Assembly: GCA_959600905.1 (NCBI GenBank)
Contig: CAUGNO010000005.1
Coordinates: forward strand, 1-64,000
DNA: 64,000 nt
Direction of reading: 5' to 3'
Origin: UMGS1975 sp959600905
GTDB taxonomy: Bacteria > Bacillota > Clostridia > Christensenellales > QAND01
Below the pieces are notes generated by a model. The model worked only from the letters and a program-made list of their open reading frames with translations. It was not told the DNA's origin and ran no database searches. A program made the translations under genes and the position numbers. Positions 17,761 through 25,642 of the stretch are shown piece after piece. Each line of letters opens with the position of its first letter. Positions within the stretch are counted from its first letter, which is position 1.

Positions 17761-18984
17761 ATGAAGAATGGGACAAGGCTGAAAAAATGGATAGGGCGTA
17801 TCGATTGGCTGCTCATCGGCACCTTGTGTGTGCTCATCATAGGCTATGTGATGCTGCATGATCTTTTGGGCGGCACGCTGTTCCGCCATAACGATTGGGA
17901 CAGCTATACCCTCCAGGCGCTGGCCTGGCGGGAGGGGCGCATGGCGCTTTCGCAGAATTACAGCTGGCTGGAGCTGGCCGTGTACAACGGGCAGTATTAC
18001 GTTTCCTTTCCGCCTTTGCCGTCGGTGGTGATGCTGCCGCTGACCTATATCTGGGGCGCGGATACGCCCAACAATATCGTGGTGATGGTGTTTGCGCTAT
18101 CGGCTGTGGTATGCGCGTATGAATGCTTCCGCAAGATGGGCGCGAAAGACACGGTTTCGATGTTTTGGGCGGTGTTTTTTGTGATGGGCAGCAACATGCT
18201 GTGGATGTCTACCACGGGCGGGGTTTGGTTTTTGGCGCAGGGGCTGAATCTGGCGCTGTGTTTTGGGGCGGTGTGGGCGATGCTGTGCCAGAAAAGGGCG
18301 CTGTGCCTGGCGCTGATTGCGCTGGCAGTGGGCTGCCGCCCGTTTTCGCTGTGCCTTTTGGGGGCGGCGTTTGTGTATTTTTGCATGCAGGATAAACGGG
18401 AGACGGACGTTGCCTGGTACAAAGCGGCGCTGCGCCAGGCCAAATATTTGATCCTTCCCCTGGCCATCGGGCTGTGCTATGCGTGGTACAATTACGCACG
18501 CTTTGGCAACCCCTTGGAATTTGGGCACAATTATCTGCCGGAATTTTCCGCCGAGGGCAGCGAGCAGTTCGGCGGAAAATACCTATGGCAGAATGCCTAC
18601 AATATCCTGCTGCGCTCTGTGACGGTGCAGGCGGACGGTACACTGTCGTTTCCGCTGTTTGACGGCTTTATGTTTTACATCGCCAACCCCATCTTTCTCG
18701 TATGGTTTGTGTATCTGATACAGGATATTGCGAAAAAGCGCATGACAGGGGAAAAGTGGCTGATTACAGCAGCGCTGTGTTTGAACCTAGTGCTGCTGAT
18801 GGTGCATAAGACCTTTGGCGGTTGGCAGTTTGGCGCGCGGTACACGGTGGATCTGCTGCCGTACGTGCTGTGGTACTTTATGCGCTGCGAACGCAAAACG
18901 CCTAAGCGGTGGGAACTGCTGCTGGGCGCGTTTGCCGTGCTGTTTAACCTATACGGCGCGCTGTATATGTTTCTAAAGGGGTAA
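17761..18984 (+). CDS. Polytopic membrane protein, GT-C glycosyltransferase-like
   Basis: 407 residues with about ten hydrophobic segments. After the first segment comes an acidic loop (FRHNDWDSYTLQALAWREGR) and then YVSFPPLPSVVMLPL, the sort of first extracytoplasmic loop seen in GT-C (ArnT/PMT-like) glycosyltransferases, where acidic residues form the active site. Substrate and activity are unknown. Start ATG 17761 is in frame with earlier ATGs that overlap the MATE gene's end. The alpha/beta hydrolase gene follows by 4 nt, so they are probably co-transcribed. Confidence 0.72.
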   Translation: MKNGTRLKKWIGRIDWLLIGTLCVLIIGYVMLHDLLGGTLFRHNDWDSYTLQALAWREGRMALSQNYSWLELAVYNGQYYVSFPPLPSVVMLPLTYIWGADTPNNIVVMVFALSAVVCAYECFRKMGAKDTVSMFWAVFFVMGSNMLWMSTTGGVWFLAQGLNLALCFGAVWAMLCQKRALCLALIALAVGCRPFSLCLLGAAFVYFCMQDKRETDVAWYKAALRQAKYLILPLAIGLCYAWYNYARFGNPLEFGHNYLPEFSAEGSEQFGGKYLWQNAYNILLRSVTVQADGTLSFPLFDGFMFYIANPIFLVWFVYLIQDIAKKRMTGEKWLITAALCLNLVLLMVHKTFGGWQFGARYTVDLLPYVLWYFMRCERKTPKRWELLLGAFAVLFNLYGALYMFLKG

Positions 18985-18988
18985 GAGG

Positions 18989-19618
18989 TTGGACGCAAAG
19001 CGAAGAATCGTATTTTTGCATGGCCTGGGTCAGGGGCCGGATAGCTGGCAGCCGGTGGCCTGTCAGCTGGCGGGCGCTGACGCCGTGATCCCGGACCTTG
19101 GCGCGATGCTGGCGGGCAGGGCAGAGTACCAAGCGCTGAGGGAGGCCCTATTTGCCGTTTGCGATGCTGAAAAAGCGCCGCTGCACCTCTGCGGGCTGTC
19201 GCTGGGCGGCGTGCTGGCGCTGGATTATGCGGCGTACAGGCCGGAAAGGATAGCGTCGCTGGTGCTCATCGGTACGCCGTGCGCAATGCCGAAGCGGCTT
19301 TTGAAAATACAGGACCTGCTGTTTGCGCTGATGCCCCGAAAGCTGTTTACAGGCCTGGGGATGACAAAGCGGCAGGTGCGGGGGCTGGCGGCGTCCATGG
19401 CAGAGGTGGATATTCCCGCCCTTTTGCCCCGGGTGCGCTGCCGTACGCTGGTGCTTTGCGGCGAAAAGGACCGGGCAAACAGAAAAGCAGCCCGGCAGCT
19501 GCAAGAGGGCTTATCAAACGCTGCGATGCAAACCATCGACGGGGCGGGGCATGAAGCAAACCGCGAGGCGCCGGAAGCGCTATCGGCGGCGCTGGCAGCA
19601 TTTTATGGCGCAGAATAA
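18989..19618 (+). CDS. Alpha/beta hydrolase
   Basis: 209 residues with the hydrolase fold: HGLGQGPDSW (oxyanion loop), nucleophile serine in CGLSLGGVLAL, acid in LCGEKDRAN and histidine in GAGHEANREAP. The lid region is short. The TTG start at 18989 follows AAGGGG 7 nt upstream. The substrate cannot be told; it resembles the small esterase/MenH-like group. It is the last gene before a strong terminator. Confidence 0.85.
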   Translation: MDAKRRIVFLHGLGQGPDSWQPVACQLAGADAVIPDLGAMLAGRAEYQALREALFAVCDAEKAPLHLCGLSLGGVLALDYAAYRPERIASLVLIGTPCAMPKRLLKIQDLLFALMPRKLFTGLGMTKRQVRGLAASMAEVDIPALLPRVRCRTLVLCGEKDRANRKAARQLQEGLSNAAMQTIDGAGHEANREAPEALSAALAAFYGAE

Positions 19619-19633
19619 AATAAAAGAGCCAAG

Positions 19634-19663
19634 AAAAAAGGACGGAATCCCGTCCTTTTTTTT
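19634..19663. terminator. Terminator between hydrolase and PNPOx genes
   Basis: AAAAAAGGACGG, loop AATC, CCGTCCTTTTTTTT. It can serve both converging transcription units. Confidence 0.85.
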
Positions 19664-19673
19664 GCAAGGGGCA

Positions 19674-20147
19674 CTAGCAATCCTTTGGTAAATTGCGCTT
19701 GCCTGTCAGCTGATGGAGGATGACCTTGTACACGTTTGCATGGGAAAGCCCCCTGCATTGGGTCAGGGGATGCGAGGCAAAGCCGTAGTGCGCCAAAATG
19801 GTGCGAAGGCCAAACTCTTTTTCTTCCCCCGACGTTTCAACAACCGTGCCAAAGCCGACGACGCTTTCATAGCGCGCTGTGATGCCCATGCGCCACGGCT
19901 CTACCTTGTAGAAAATATCCGCCTCGATACAGACGGAGCGGCTTTGCAGAAGGCAATCCAGCTTGTATCCCTGCTTGGCACAGTGAAAATACAAAAGGGG
20001 CTGCAAAGCATCCGGCGCCAGCCCGAAGGACACCGGCACAACGTAGGGGCGCGTGCCGTCCCAAAGGCCAAGCCGTACCGTATCACAGCGGGCGAGCAGG
20101 CGCAGGATCTCGGCCTGTTCTGTAAGCTCTCTATCTTTTCTGCGCAT
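19674..20147 (-). CDS. Pyridoxamine 5'-phosphate oxidase-family flavoprotein
   Basis: 157 residues with the split-barrel FMN-binding fold of the PNPOx/NimA-like group: RLGLWDGTRPYVVPVSFGL near the N-terminus, LYFHCAKQGYKLDCL and the later YESVVGFGTVVE strand. Members reduce nitroimidazoles or other small molecules, or have unknown roles. The ATG at 20147 has GGAGGT 6 nt upstream. It begins 28 nt after the stop of rsiV with no terminator in between, so it may be the last gene of the envelope operon. Confidence 0.82.
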   Translation of the reverse strand: MRRKDRELTEQAEILRLLARCDTVRLGLWDGTRPYVVPVSFGLAPDALQPLLYFHCAKQGYKLDCLLQSRSVCIEADIFYKVEPWRMGITARYESVVGFGTVVETSGEEKEFGLRTILAHYGFASHPLTQCRGLSHANVYKVILHQLTGKRNLPKDC

Positions 20148-20175
20148 CAAAGCACCTCCGGGGAAAGGCTGGGCG

Positions 20176-21072
20176 TTACGGCGCCAAAAGCGGGGAATGA
20201 TCGGCCGCCAGGTCTTGGATATCGGAAAGGGGAATGGTGAACTCCACCACGCCCATATAGCCCGGCGCGGCTTCGTATTTATCAAACACAAGCACCAGCG
20301 CGCCGTCCGCGTTGATGTAAAAGCTCTGGTCTGGACGGATGGAGGTAAAATCCAGCCCGCTGTTCTGATCGATAAAGTAGCTTTGCGACGGGTCTTTGGC
20401 CATGCGGCTGCGCATTTGCTGCTTTACCAGGCCGCTGAGCCGCTCTACGTAGCCGCTGCCCGGCCGGAACAGATCGGAAAGCTCTATCAGCTGCCCGGCG
20501 GTTTTATCGAGATGGTAGATTTTGACAAAGGAATTGGTGCTGGCCATGACGATGTCTGTACGGATACAAACGGACAGCAAACGGTCAGAATCGCGGAGCA
20601 CCTGAAAATCCGAGTAGACATATTCATGCCCTAGATCGCCGCCGGCGGCAAGATCCGCTTCGTATTGGGCGATGATGCTGTCTGCATAACCGGACAGCGC
20701 TTGGTTCATCTGTGCCAGGCTGTCCTCCAGCGGGGTAGAGGGGTCGCTGTCTGCGATTTGCGGCACGGCAATTTCGGCGCCGTAGTTGCCGCTGTCGTCG
20801 GTATACTGGCGGAATGTAATGACGCGAAACACAGGGCCCACCACCGGCAGGCTCTGCATGGCCTTGGCAAACGGGGCGCTGAGGTTGACGGCGGCAAACA
20901 GGCACAGCACAGCGGCCGTGGAGGCAGCGCTGAGCAGATGGTGCAGGCGCCGCCGCCTACGCGCTTGGCGCTGCCCGCGGGCCAGCGTCTCTGTAAGGCG
21001 GCCGTTCAATTCTTCCGGCACGGGAATGGCCTCGTATTCGGTTTTGGTTTTGACAAAGTCAGAGACAGTCAT
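20176..21072 (-). CDS. rsiV: RsiV-like anti-sigma factor (DUF3298 domain)
   Basis: 298 residues. A short cytoplasmic N-terminus that would hold the sigma factor is followed by a basic stretch, one membrane segment (about 46-64) and an extracellular region of DUF4163/DUF3298 type: paired YSDFQVLRDSDRLLSVCI and FYINADGALVLVFDKYEAAPG strands. In Bacillus RsiV this outer domain binds lysozyme and is then cleaved, freeing sigma-V. It starts 7 nt after the sigma gene stop, the usual sigma/anti-sigma coupling. The symbol is by family resemblance. Confidence 0.82.
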   Translation of the reverse strand: MTVSDFVKTKTEYEAIPVPEELNGRLTETLARGQRQARRRRRLHHLLSAASTAAVLCLFAAVNLSAPFAKAMQSLPVVGPVFRVITFRQYTDDSGNYGAEIAVPQIADSDPSTPLEDSLAQMNQALSGYADSIIAQYEADLAAGGDLGHEYVYSDFQVLRDSDRLLSVCIRTDIVMASTNSFVKIYHLDKTAGQLIELSDLFRPGSGYVERLSGLVKQQMRSRMAKDPSQSYFIDQNSGLDFTSIRPDQSFYINADGALVLVFDKYEAAPGYMGVVEFTIPLSDIQDLAADHSPLLAP

Positions 21073-21079
21073 GATTCAT

Positions 21080-21604
21080 TCAGCCTCCAATCTCAAACGG
21101 CGGCAACGCGCCTTCCTGTTCCAATTCCAGCTTCATTTTTTTAAAGGCGCGGTACATTCTGCTTTTTACGGTATTCTCGTTTTCCCCCAAGATCTGTGCA
21201 ATCTCTGAAATCTTTTTATTTTCATAAAAGCGCAGCACGATGATGGCGTGCTCCTTTTCATCCAGCAGGGAAAGCGCAGCGGAAAGGTCTACCTTGTCCG
21301 GTGGTTCATCCGGCTGCGCGCGGGACAGATCCGCCGCCTGCTCGGAGAGGACTAGAGGGCGCTTGGCCCTGCGGCGCAAGAGCTCTAGCGAGGTATTGAC
21401 CACGATGCGGTATACCCAGGACGAAACAGCGTCCGGGTTTTTCAAATGTCCGCATTTTACCATGGCCTTATACGCGCTTTCCTGCACGGCGTCCATGGCG
21501 TCCTCTTTGTTTTTCAAATAGCTGTAAGACAGCCGGTAATAGCTTTGGTAATGGGCAAGGATCTCCTGTGCCACTGTTTCCTCCATCGTCGGTTTCACAC
21601 GCAT
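21080..21604 (-). CDS. sigV: ECF RNA polymerase sigma factor, SigV-like
   Basis: 174 residues. Sigma region 2 is visible (SYLKNKEDAMDAVQESAYKAM, with the -10 recognition helix) and region 4 (HAIIVLRFYENKKISEIAQILG then ENTVKSRMYRAFKKMK). The linker is short, as in ECF factors. The ATG at 21604 has AAGGTG 5 nt upstream. It lies 30 nt after the DHHW gene with no terminator, followed by its anti-sigma gene, so it is in the same operon as the O-acylation genes. A promoter of the sigma-V/M type heads that operon. Confidence 0.88.
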   Translation of the reverse strand: MRVKPTMEETVAQEILAHYQSYYRLSYSYLKNKEDAMDAVQESAYKAMVKCGHLKNPDAVSSWVYRIVVNTSLELLRRRAKRPLVLSEQAADLSRAQPDEPPDKVDLSAALSLLDEKEHAIIVLRFYENKKISEIAQILGENENTVKSRMYRAFKKMKLELEQEGALPPFEIGG

Positions 21605-21634
21605 CCACACACCTTTTGCTCCGATGGCCGGTTT

Positions 21635-22753
21635 TTATTGATTCAGGTAAATAAAATGGTCGTCGGTATTCAGGAAGTCTATATTATAGCATAGCAAGAT
21701 GCGCGTAATACTGTGTTCTTGGATATAGGCGGCCAGATCGCCGCGAAAATACCGAAGATCCAACACGGACATTTCGGGGAAGGCGGTGGCTAGGTAGGGC
21801 AAAAGGCAGTTGGCATAGCTGTCCTTGAGCACAAGCACGCGCTCTGTACCGGCTGCGTTGGAGGATACCTGCAGCGACGGCTGGTTGCCGCCGGTAAACA
21901 CGGTGTATTTATCCTTTTGCAAAAGCGCGTCTGTGTGTAAAAACGTATCCGTTTTTGTGCCGTCGTCATAGGTCAGCTGCACGCGGAGGCCGGGGGCCTG
22001 GTAATAGGGCATTTCGTCGTACGCAGCAAAGCTGACCGGCGCTTTGGAATACAGGCTGCCTTGGAAATCGTCTGCAAGCAGGGACGGGCCGAAGGCGGAA
22101 AGCGGCAGCGGCTTGCGGCCCAGCCCCTCCATCAGCGCGGCATAGCCGTAATAGGCGCCGCGCATGGTCCAGTGGTGGTCGGTTTGATAATACAGCGCTT
22201 CCTCCTTATGGGCGGCCAGCTTTTCATACGGGGAAAGAAGCTGCACGCGGCCGGAAAGCCGTTGCTTTACATAGGCCAAGGTATCGGCCTGGCTGCCGCA
22301 ATCGGACAGCGCAGGGGTATTTTCGGGGTACACGCCTACGGCATTGGGCACAAGCAGCAGGGAGATCGGCAAAGGCTTGGGCACAGACGCGGCAAATCGG
22401 TTGATCTGTGCCAGGTTGCGGTCGATCTGCGCACGGTTTTCCTGGTAGCGGGAAAGGTACGCCCCCTCTGTGGAGACGTAGACCTCGCCCAGCTGGCGCT
22501 GGCCCATGGCAAAGGAGAGATCATTTTTTAAGATGACAAGGGCATCCTTGGCCACCGCCTGGTCGGAAAGATAGCGTTCGCTTTCTTTGGCAAAGCTGCC
22601 ATCCATCACAGAGGACAGCGTAAGCTGGGGCGGAGAAGACAGCGGCCGATTTTCCATTTGGCTGAAGGTGCGCTTGGGAAGCAGCAGCGCGCCCAGCGAA
22701 AACACCGCCAGAAAGCCGCCGAAGATGGCAAGGGTGATTGTATCTTGACGCAA
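21635..22753 (-). CDS. DHHW-family protein, AlgJ/AlgX-like acyl-transfer partner
   Basis: 372 residues with one N-terminal membrane anchor. The family motif TDHHWTMRGAYYGY is at about residue 190, and a later VLKDSYANCLLPYLA supplies the serine of a SGNH-like site. DHHW proteins accompany MBOAT acyltransferases and are thought to move acyl groups to extracellular polysaccharide. The TTG start at 22753 has AAGGAGGT 6 nt upstream. It follows the MBOAT gene by 12 nt. Confidence 0.85.
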   Translation of the reverse strand: MRQDTITLAIFGGFLAVFSLGALLLPKRTFSQMENRPLSSPPQLTLSSVMDGSFAKESERYLSDQAVAKDALVILKNDLSFAMGQRQLGEVYVSTEGAYLSRYQENRAQIDRNLAQINRFAASVPKPLPISLLLVPNAVGVYPENTPALSDCGSQADTLAYVKQRLSGRVQLLSPYEKLAAHKEEALYYQTDHHWTMRGAYYGYAALMEGLGRKPLPLSAFGPSLLADDFQGSLYSKAPVSFAAYDEMPYYQAPGLRVQLTYDDGTKTDTFLHTDALLQKDKYTVFTGGNQPSLQVSSNAAGTERVLVLKDSYANCLLPYLATAFPEMSVLDLRYFRGDLAAYIQEHSITRILLCYNIDFLNTDDHFIYLNQ

Positions 22754-22765
22754 GAGCGCACCTCC

Positions 22766-24166
22766 TTAAAACCGAAAATACAAAAAGGGGTTGAATGAGC
22801 CGCTGACGATAAACGCCGTGCAGGCCAAAAGCGCGGCTGCCAGCCCCAGCGGGCAGAGTGCCTCCGCATACCAGCGCCGGGATAGCAGATGCGTATGCAG
22901 CCTTGCAAACGACGCGGTGCTGGCAAAGACCAAAAGCAGCCACAACAGCGCATTGTTTTTGAGCAAGAAAAGCGAAGAGGCATCGTACAGCGGCACGCCG
23001 GACAGCCCGAACAGGGCGCCAAATACCCCGGACAGCTGCCCGGGCCCGGTGCAGGCAAACAGCGCCCAGCCCACCACGATGAAAAACAGCGCGTACGCAT
23101 GCTGGAGCAGGCGGGGCAGGCGGGCCAGCACGCGCAGAAGGCCTAGCTTTTCCACCATCAGCAGCACGGCGTAGTATGCGCCCCACAACACAAAATTCCA
23201 GCTGGCGCCATGCCACAGGCCGGTGAGCAGCCATACCACGGCGATGTTGAAAAGCTGGCGGCCCCAGCCGCAGCGGTTGCCGCCCAGCGGGATGTACACA
23301 TAATCGCGGAACCAGGTGCCGAGCGAAATATGCCATCTGCGCCAAAACTCCGTGATGCTGCGCGATAGATACGGTAGGTTGAAGTTTTCCTCAAAGGTAA
23401 ACCCAAACAGCTTGCCAAGGCCGATGGCCATATCGGAATAGCCTGAGAAATCAAAGTAGATCTGAAACGTATACGCCGCCACCGCCACCCAGGCCGCCAG
23501 CACGCTCTGCGGCAGCGCCCCATTGCCCATAATTTGGGTAAAGACCAAGCCGATGTTGTTGGCCAAGAGCACTTTTTTCACTAGGCCCGCCGTAAAGCGC
23601 CGCACCCCCTCGGCACATTGGGCCCGGGATATGGTGCGGTGGGCAATCTGCTGCTCTACGGTTTGGTAGCGCACAATGGGGCCGGCGATGAGCTGCGGAA
23701 ACAGCGAGACGTACATGGCCAGCCAATCCCACCGGCGCTGCGGGGCGCATACGCCGCGGTAAACATCGACAATATAGCTGAGCGTTTGAAACGTATAAAA
23801 CGAAATGCCGATGGGCAGCGGCAAAGAGAGCAGCGGCAGCGAAAGCCCGAACAGGCTGTTGACCGTGCCGATGAGAAAGTCCGCATACTTGAAAAAACCC
23901 AGCGTCAGCAGGTGATAGGCCACAGAAGCAGAGAGCACGGCACGCCGCCGGGCAGGCGTATGGGTGCGGCCCAGCGCCCGCCCGGCCAGGAAAGAGACGG
24001 TGATGGAGCACAGCATCAGGAGGATGTATATGGGCTCTCCCCAGGCATAGAAGAACAGGCTAAAGACCAGCAGCACGGCGTTGTGCCAACGCCGCGGGCA
24101 CAGAAAGTAAGCGGCCAGCACTGCCGGCAGAAAGACAAAGAGGAAGGGAACGCTGGCAAAGACCAT
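22766..24166 (-). CDS. MBOAT-family membrane O-acyltransferase (AlgI/DltB type)
   Basis: 466 residues with many membrane segments. The AlgI-type motifs are FEENFNLPYLSRSITEFWRRWHISLGTWF, RDYVYIPLGGNR, and the invariant catalytic histidine in LLTGLWHGASWNF. Such proteins take an acyl group from a cytoplasmic donor and pass it across the membrane for O-acetylation of peptidoglycan, teichoic acid or polysaccharide. It sits between DUF4358 and DHHW genes, a common Clostridial cassette. Confidence 0.93.
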   Translation of the reverse strand: MVFASVPFLFVFLPAVLAAYFLCPRRWHNAVLLVFSLFFYAWGEPIYILLMLCSITVSFLAGRALGRTHTPARRRAVLSASVAYHLLTLGFFKYADFLIGTVNSLFGLSLPLLSLPLPIGISFYTFQTLSYIVDVYRGVCAPQRRWDWLAMYVSLFPQLIAGPIVRYQTVEQQIAHRTISRAQCAEGVRRFTAGLVKKVLLANNIGLVFTQIMGNGALPQSVLAAWVAVAAYTFQIYFDFSGYSDMAIGLGKLFGFTFEENFNLPYLSRSITEFWRRWHISLGTWFRDYVYIPLGGNRCGWGRQLFNIAVVWLLTGLWHGASWNFVLWGAYYAVLLMVEKLGLLRVLARLPRLLQHAYALFFIVVGWALFACTGPGQLSGVFGALFGLSGVPLYDASSLFLLKNNALLWLLLVFASTASFARLHTHLLSRRWYAEALCPLGLAAALLACTAFIVSGSFNPFLYFRF

Positions 24167-24172
24167 GGGCCG

Positions 24173-24628
24173 TTATCCTTGGATCAGCTGCTTGGCGGTG
24201 GCGTTATCGTTGGAAATGCAGAGCGCCACCAAGTTGCCCCGGCGGATGAGCACAGCGTCGTTGAGCTTTGTCATCTCCTTGGGCACATAATCCACATACG
24301 ATTGCTTTTGGCTGTCTACGCGCTGTTTTAAGGCGTTCTCTACCCGCTGGGCCGCGCGATCATCCGTGCAGGAAAAGACGGCGATCTCCTCTGCCGTAGC
24401 GCCGGTGCTTACATAGGCTGCGCCCTGCTGCACATCCTTTTGGTCGATGCCGTACAGGGTATAGAGCATATCTCCTTCCAGCGGGGACAGGGTATCCTCA
24501 AATTGGATCTGGGTGGATAGGCGGTCTGCCAGCTCCGCGGCATCGGCCGCAGGGGCGGACTGGCCGCCGCAGCCGGCCGCCAAGAGGCAAAGCGCAAGGG
24601 ATAGGCACAGAACAATATTTCTTTTCAT
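24173..24628 (-). CDS. DUF4358 lipoprotein
   Basis: 151 residues: signal peptide and lipobox (LLAAGCGG, cysteine near residue 20), then a small domain with the DUF4358 pattern YGIDQKDVQQGAAYVSTGATAEEIAVF and repeated short helices ending near LNDAVLIRRGNLVALCISND. The function is unknown, but the family is regularly encoded with MBOAT/DHHW/SGNH genes. The ATG at 24628 has AAGGAGA 9 nt upstream. It ends 6 nt before the MBOAT gene. Confidence 0.83.
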   Translation of the reverse strand: MKRNIVLCLSLALCLLAAGCGGQSAPAADAAELADRLSTQIQFEDTLSPLEGDMLYTLYGIDQKDVQQGAAYVSTGATAEEIAVFSCTDDRAAQRVENALKQRVDSQKQSYVDYVPKEMTKLNDAVLIRRGNLVALCISNDNATAKQLIQG

Positions 24629-24652
24629 CGGGGGAAATCTCCTTTTCATGGG

Positions 24653-25483
24653 TTATTTCGAATGGGTTTTCAAATAATCCACCCATTTTTTACAGTAGGA
24701 TTTGGTAAGGTGTACGCCGTCGGTGGCAGCATCCTTGGGTAGGTAGCCGTCGCTGCCGGTAACGACGGAGGCAACGTTTAAGTAGTGCACGCCTTCTTCA
24801 GAGGCCATTTGTAAGAGCGCCTGGTTAAAGTCGTTGATCTTGGATTGCTTGTATATCTCGCTGCTTTCGGATTTCTCCTTTGAAATGGGCAGGATGGACT
24901 GCACATAGATCTCCGCCTCCGGCTGGGCCTGGCCAAGGGCCTGGATCAACTCTACGTATTTTTTCTTAAAGCTGCCGGCCGACGGCCATCCGAGCTCATT
25001 GACGCCAAACATCACATACACGCGCTGGCAAGGCGTTTGGCGCAATGCATCCACGACGGTTCCCTTGCTTCCGTCCGCCAGCGTGACGACCGGCTTTGTC
25101 ATCGCGGTTTCCACATTTAAGCCCGTGCCGCAGAAAAATTTGGCGTTTGCCAGGCCGCCGTTTTGCTGAAGGCCGACTGTGCGGCTGTCTCCGATAAAGA
25201 CGGCGTCGGAAAAATCCTCCTGCCCGGTGCCGGAGGCGGCGGTGGACTTGGGCGGGGCAGAGGGCGTTGCGGTAGGGGCGGCGGTAGGCATAGGCGTTTG
25301 GGTGGGGGAAACGGTGGCCAGCGCCACCGGCTCGTTGGGCGCGGCGGGCCCGCCCAAACTCCTCGCTGCGCCAAAGACAGCCAGCGCGACGGCCAGCGTG
25401 CTTATAATGGCGATGCGGCGGCGTTTTTTTCGTATTTTATCTCGATTGGTCCTGCGCTTATACGGCGTACCGCGTCTTTGCAT
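24653..25483 (-). CDS. Membrane-anchored SGNH/GDSL hydrolase
   Basis: 276 residues: a very basic N-terminus, one membrane segment (about 23-42), a Pro/Thr/Ala-rich linker, then an SGNH domain with block I FIGDSRTVG, block III FGVNELG, and block V DGVHLT giving the Ser, Asn and Asp-x2-His residues. It probably removes or transfers acyl groups outside the cell together with the MBOAT and DHHW proteins. It is the first gene of the operon, 60 nt downstream of an ECF-type promoter. Confidence 0.87.
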   Translation of the reverse strand: MQRRGTPYKRRTNRDKIRKKRRRIAIISTLAVALAVFGAARSLGGPAAPNEPVALATVSPTQTPMPTAAPTATPSAPPKSTAASGTGQEDFSDAVFIGDSRTVGLQQNGGLANAKFFCGTGLNVETAMTKPVVTLADGSKGTVVDALRQTPCQRVYVMFGVNELGWPSAGSFKKKYVELIQALGQAQPEAEIYVQSILPISKEKSESSEIYKQSKINDFNQALLQMASEEGVHYLNVASVVTGSDGYLPKDAATDGVHLTKSYCKKWVDYLKTHSK

Positions 25484-25550
25484 AGGGGTCCCTTCTTTCC
25501 TGAATGATGGCAAGGGCGGCTGTATCCGGCCTGCCCGATGTTGTACTTAT

Positions 25551-25578
25551 TAGACGGACGAGCCGGCAAAAAGTTTCA
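25551..25578 (-). promoter_or_regulatory. ECF (sigma-V/M/W-type) promoter of the envelope-modification operon
   Basis: On the minus strand TGAAAC (25573-25578), 16-nt spacer, CGTCTA (25551-25556). TGAAAC-N16-CGTC is the promoter form used by the Bacillus sigma-M/V/W group. No good sigma-A promoter is seen in the same gap. It would make the operon self-activating, since the sigma gene is its fifth gene. Confidence 0.65.
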
Positions 25579-25602
25579 AAAATCGACAAGAAAATTTTTG
25601 AT

Positions 25603-25629
25603 AAAAAAAGAGCGCGGCAGATGCCGCGC
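25603..25629 (-). terminator. Terminator of the MFS transporter gene
   Basis: Read on the minus strand, GCGCGGC-ATCT-GCCGCGC is followed by CTC and seven T residues. It separates the MFS gene from the ECF promoter. Confidence 0.85.
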
Positions 25630-25642
25630 CCAAGCAAGGGGA

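Noticed and set aside
22521..23345. Other long minus-strand open frames overlapping the MBOAT and DHHW genes
   Set aside because: They are shifted-frame shadows of confident genes, common in GC-rich DNA.
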